Assembly (NCBI GenBank): GCA_965263045.1 | Contig: CBDHGK010000020.1 | Location: 1 to 64,000 of the forward strand | Direction: 5' to 3' | Length of the DNA stretch: 64,000 nucleotides | Origin: G963664115 sp965263045 | GTDB taxonomy: Bacteria > Acidobacteriota > Terriglobia > 20CM-2-55-15 | Shown: one piece after another, positions 62,284-64,000 of the stretch | Layout of the letters: every line of letters begins with the position of its first letter | Numbering within the stretch: position 1 is the stretch's first letter | Translations under genes and position numbers: made by a program | The notes under the pieces: model-generated | Databases searched by the model: none | What the model was told of the DNA's origin: nothing | The model's input: the letters and a program-made list of their open reading frames with translations, nothing else

Positions 62284-63920
62284 TGTTGTTCTTGCTCCTG
62301 AATCTTGAGGTTGATGAGATCGCGATACTGGGTCAGTTCGCGAATGAGGGGGTCGACCTGGCGGAGAGTCAGTGGAGGCCGCCGTTCCAGATAGCGGCGG
62401 ACGAAACGGTAATCATGGACGTGGAGTTCGAGTGCCGCGGCGGAGGCATCCTCGACGGCGGAGACACCGTATTTTTTGGCCAGGGAGAACAGGCCCAGGA
62501 TACGGCGGATGGCCGCCTCACCCTGGCGGAGATGGATGGCTTTGGCCAGTTCGCCGATGTGATCTCCGGCACGAGCCGCCCGGGCAAGCAATTGAACGGT
62601 GGTCACCGGCGTCGTTTTCGGATTGTCCTCGGGACGGACACGGTACCCGCCCCGTTTCTGGCCGACATGCTCGCGTAGTAGCTGATGGGTCTCTGGATCG
62701 AGGATCCGGACGTGGAGCGTATCCCACTGCACTTTGACGGCGCGTCCGATCCAGCCGGGAGGCAAACTATAATAGGCAGCCTCCACTTCCACGCAACCGT
62801 CCAGATGGACGACGCGGTCCCCGTACTGGTAGTAGCGGAACGGTTCCACCGGCAGTGGGAGCAGTGACGGCTTCTCTTCGTCGAACATGGCGGCGACCTG
62901 CCGTTTGGTCGTGCCGTGGATGCGCGTATCAGCCCAGCGGGTTTCCCATCGGTCCAGATGGGCCTGCGCCTCCTCCAGACTCTCGAAGCGGACTCCCTTC
63001 AGAGGGGTTTTCTTGGCGTGTCCGACACCCGACTCGACCTTCCCTTTACGATCGGGATCCCGAACCCGGCAGGGTAGGGCCACCACGTCGTAGTGAGCCA
63101 GAACATCTTTAAACAGCGGATTCAGAGTCGGATCGTAATAATCCGGATCGATCACGCCCTCGCGAAGGTTGTCCAGGACGATGCATCGGGGACTGCCCCC
63201 AAGCCGGCGAAACGCAGTCTCGTGCAGCTCGGCCCAGATTCGGGAACTGGAGCGGAACCGGAGCAGTCGGACCGATTTACGGCTGTAGCCCAACGTCATC
63301 ACGAACAGCCGGGTGCGTCGGTACTTGCCCGTCTTCGGATGGCGCACCATCGGCCCATCACCGTAATCGACCTGTCCTTCTTCCCCAGGTCCGGTCTGGA
63401 TGATTCCCACCGCTCCGGGCCGCTGGGATCCACGCAGTTTGCGCACGAAACGCTTCATGGACTGATAGCTGCCCGAAAAACCGTGATCCGAAACCAGATC
63501 CTGCCAGATGGACATGGCATTGCGGCCACGACTCAAACTCAGTTCGATGATCTCCCGATACGGTGCGCAGGCGCTGGCAGAGGGCGGCTCTGGGGTGGCG
63601 GGCAGATCCAGCTTGGACAGATCGAGGCTCCCAGAGTCGGTGGTCACCCCGTTGGCCGGTTTTGAAATGTCCGGCTTGGAGAGCCCCTTTATAGAGGGGT
63701 TTGTCGCCTCAAGATCGGTGGTCACCCCATTGGCCGGTTTTGACGGCGCCCGTTTCCCCCAGCCCCCGGGTGGCCGCACCGCGATCCCGGCCGCTCGCAG
63801 GTAGGACCCTGCCGTCTCCCGACGCACACCGGTCGCAGCCTCGATCCGCCGTAGCGGCCATCCGAGCCTTCCCAGTGCGATAACTTGTTGTTTCTTTTCT
63901 GTGCTCAAGACATTGCTCAT
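62280..63920 (-). CDS. istA: IS21-family transposase IstA (element B)
   Basis: 546 aa. N-terminal HTH (LGRLGWPLRRIEAATGVRRE). DDE: D in EEGQVDYGDGPMVRH, D in PRCIVLDNLREGVIDPDYYD, E in RKGKVESGVGHAKKTPLKG. Between the HTH and catalytic core lies an unusual linker with SKPANGVTTD twice, encoded by DNA that resembles the element's own terminal motif (GTTGGCCGGTTTT). Frame intact. Confidence 0.94.
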   Translation of the reverse strand: MSNVLSTEKKQQVIALGRLGWPLRRIEAATGVRRETAGSYLRAAGIAVRPPGGWGKRAPSKPANGVTTDLEATNPSIKGLSKPDISKPANGVTTDSGSLDLSKLDLPATPEPPSASACAPYREIIELSLSRGRNAMSIWQDLVSDHGFSGSYQSMKRFVRKLRGSQRPGAVGIIQTGPGEEGQVDYGDGPMVRHPKTGKYRRTRLFVMTLGYSRKSVRLLRFRSSSRIWAELHETAFRRLGGSPRCIVLDNLREGVIDPDYYDPTLNPLFKDVLAHYDVVALPCRVRDPDRKGKVESGVGHAKKTPLKGVRFESLEEAQAHLDRWETRWADTRIHGTTKRQVAAMFDEEKPSLLPLPVEPFRYYQYGDRVVHLDGCVEVEAAYYSLPPGWIGRAVKVQWDTLHVRILDPETHQLLREHVGQKRGGYRVRPEDNPKTTPVTTVQLLARAARAGDHIGELAKAIHLRQGEAAIRRILGLFSLAKKYGVSAVEDASAAALELHVHDYRFVRRYLERRPPLTLRQVDPLIRELTQYRDLINLKIQEQEQQ

Positions 63921-64000
63921 ACCGGCGGAAGCCTATTCGGCTTACCGCCGTTGTCAATGTCCCGGGCCTCAGTTCCGTTGGCCGGTTTTCAGGTGACCCT

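Larger units (their letters stand above)
61454..64000 (-). mobile_element. IS21-family element B (reaches the window edge)
   Basis: Left end AGGGTCACCCCAAAACCGG and right end complement at 63975-64000 (CCGGTTTTCAGGTGACCCT). The left end carries two tandem binding-like motifs (AAAACCGGCCAAC, AAAATCGGCCAAT). Length 2547 bp. istA and istB on the minus strand are both intact, so the element may be active. Confidence 0.92.

Noticed and set aside
1..64000. Recoding of TGA or TAG as Trp, suggested by several in-frame stops at expected Trp positions
   Set aside because: Many intact genes end at TGA with tight overlaps (for example virB8, virD4), and the interrupted genes also show truncations or frameshifts, so pseudogenes explain it.
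1..64000. tRNA or rRNA genes
   Set aside because: No stretch with a recognisable T-loop or acceptor stem pattern was found by reading; a tRNA scan would be needed to be certain.

Overview
This 64 kb window is GC-rich, densely coding DNA from a Gram-negative-type bacterium. Signs of that are strong GGAGG ribosome sites, a lipobox protein, periplasmic Spy/CpxP-like and glycine-zipper proteins, and VirB-type secretion genes. The genus cannot be named from sequence alone. The ankyrin and Sel1 repeat proteins, the many pseudogenes and the heavy insertion-sequence load would fit a host-associated or recently bottlenecked lineage, possibly Acidobacteriota or Proteobacteria. That placement is inference.

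Layout. (1) 0-13.4 kb: accessory chromosome-like DNA. It holds a MazF toxin with a frameshifted antitoxin, several unrecognised genes, a phosphatase-like gene, a cluster of two ankyrin genes and one Sel1 gene, umuD-umuC on the minus strand and a Spy-like gene. (2) 13.4-18.1 kb: a glycine-zipper envelope gene split by a 3.76 kb Tn3-family transposon (tnpA, tnpR) with a readable TGCTT target duplication. (3) 18.1-23.4 kb: an IS5-family element carrying an IS3-family element in its third codon, then alanine dehydrogenase, a truncated IS5 copy and a phage portal-protein remnant. (4) 23.4-36.7 kb: plasmid or conjugative-element backbone. It has a virB10 remnant, three tandem virB5-like paralogues, virB6, virB8, virD4, virB11, a structured inverted-repeat region just upstream of virD4, an iteron origin with a DnaA box, repA and parA/parB with palindromic operators. 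VirB4, VirB9 and a relaxase are not seen. (5) 36.7-38.4 kb: broken and intact serine recombinases; the intact one sits between 34-bp inverted repeats.

(6) 38.5-61.3 kb: a defence island broken up by transposons. It contains a nuclease-methylase fusion with HsdS (BcgI-like restriction-modification), a HEPN-like protein, a dead Mrr nuclease, an AbiE toxin-antitoxin pair, a long Argonaute whose first catalytic Asp is replaced, coupled to a PD-(D/E)XK nuclease gene, an unrecognised 506-aa protein coupled to an Hsp70/actin-like ATPase with a truncated third gene, and an AT-richer GHKL (MORC/Hsp90-like) ATPase. (7) 56.2-59.0 and 61.5-64.0 kb: two different IS21-family elements; the second ends exactly at the window edge.

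The two best candidates for little-described biology are the Argonaute/nuclease pair and the 506-aa/Hsp70-like operon. Secondary candidates are the tandem virB5-like genes with patchwork identity, the nested hairpin before virD4, a hairpin block shared by two unrelated insertion sequences, an inverted-repeat-bounded serine recombinase with an internally deleted copy elsewhere, and a UmuD that lacks both catalytic residues.
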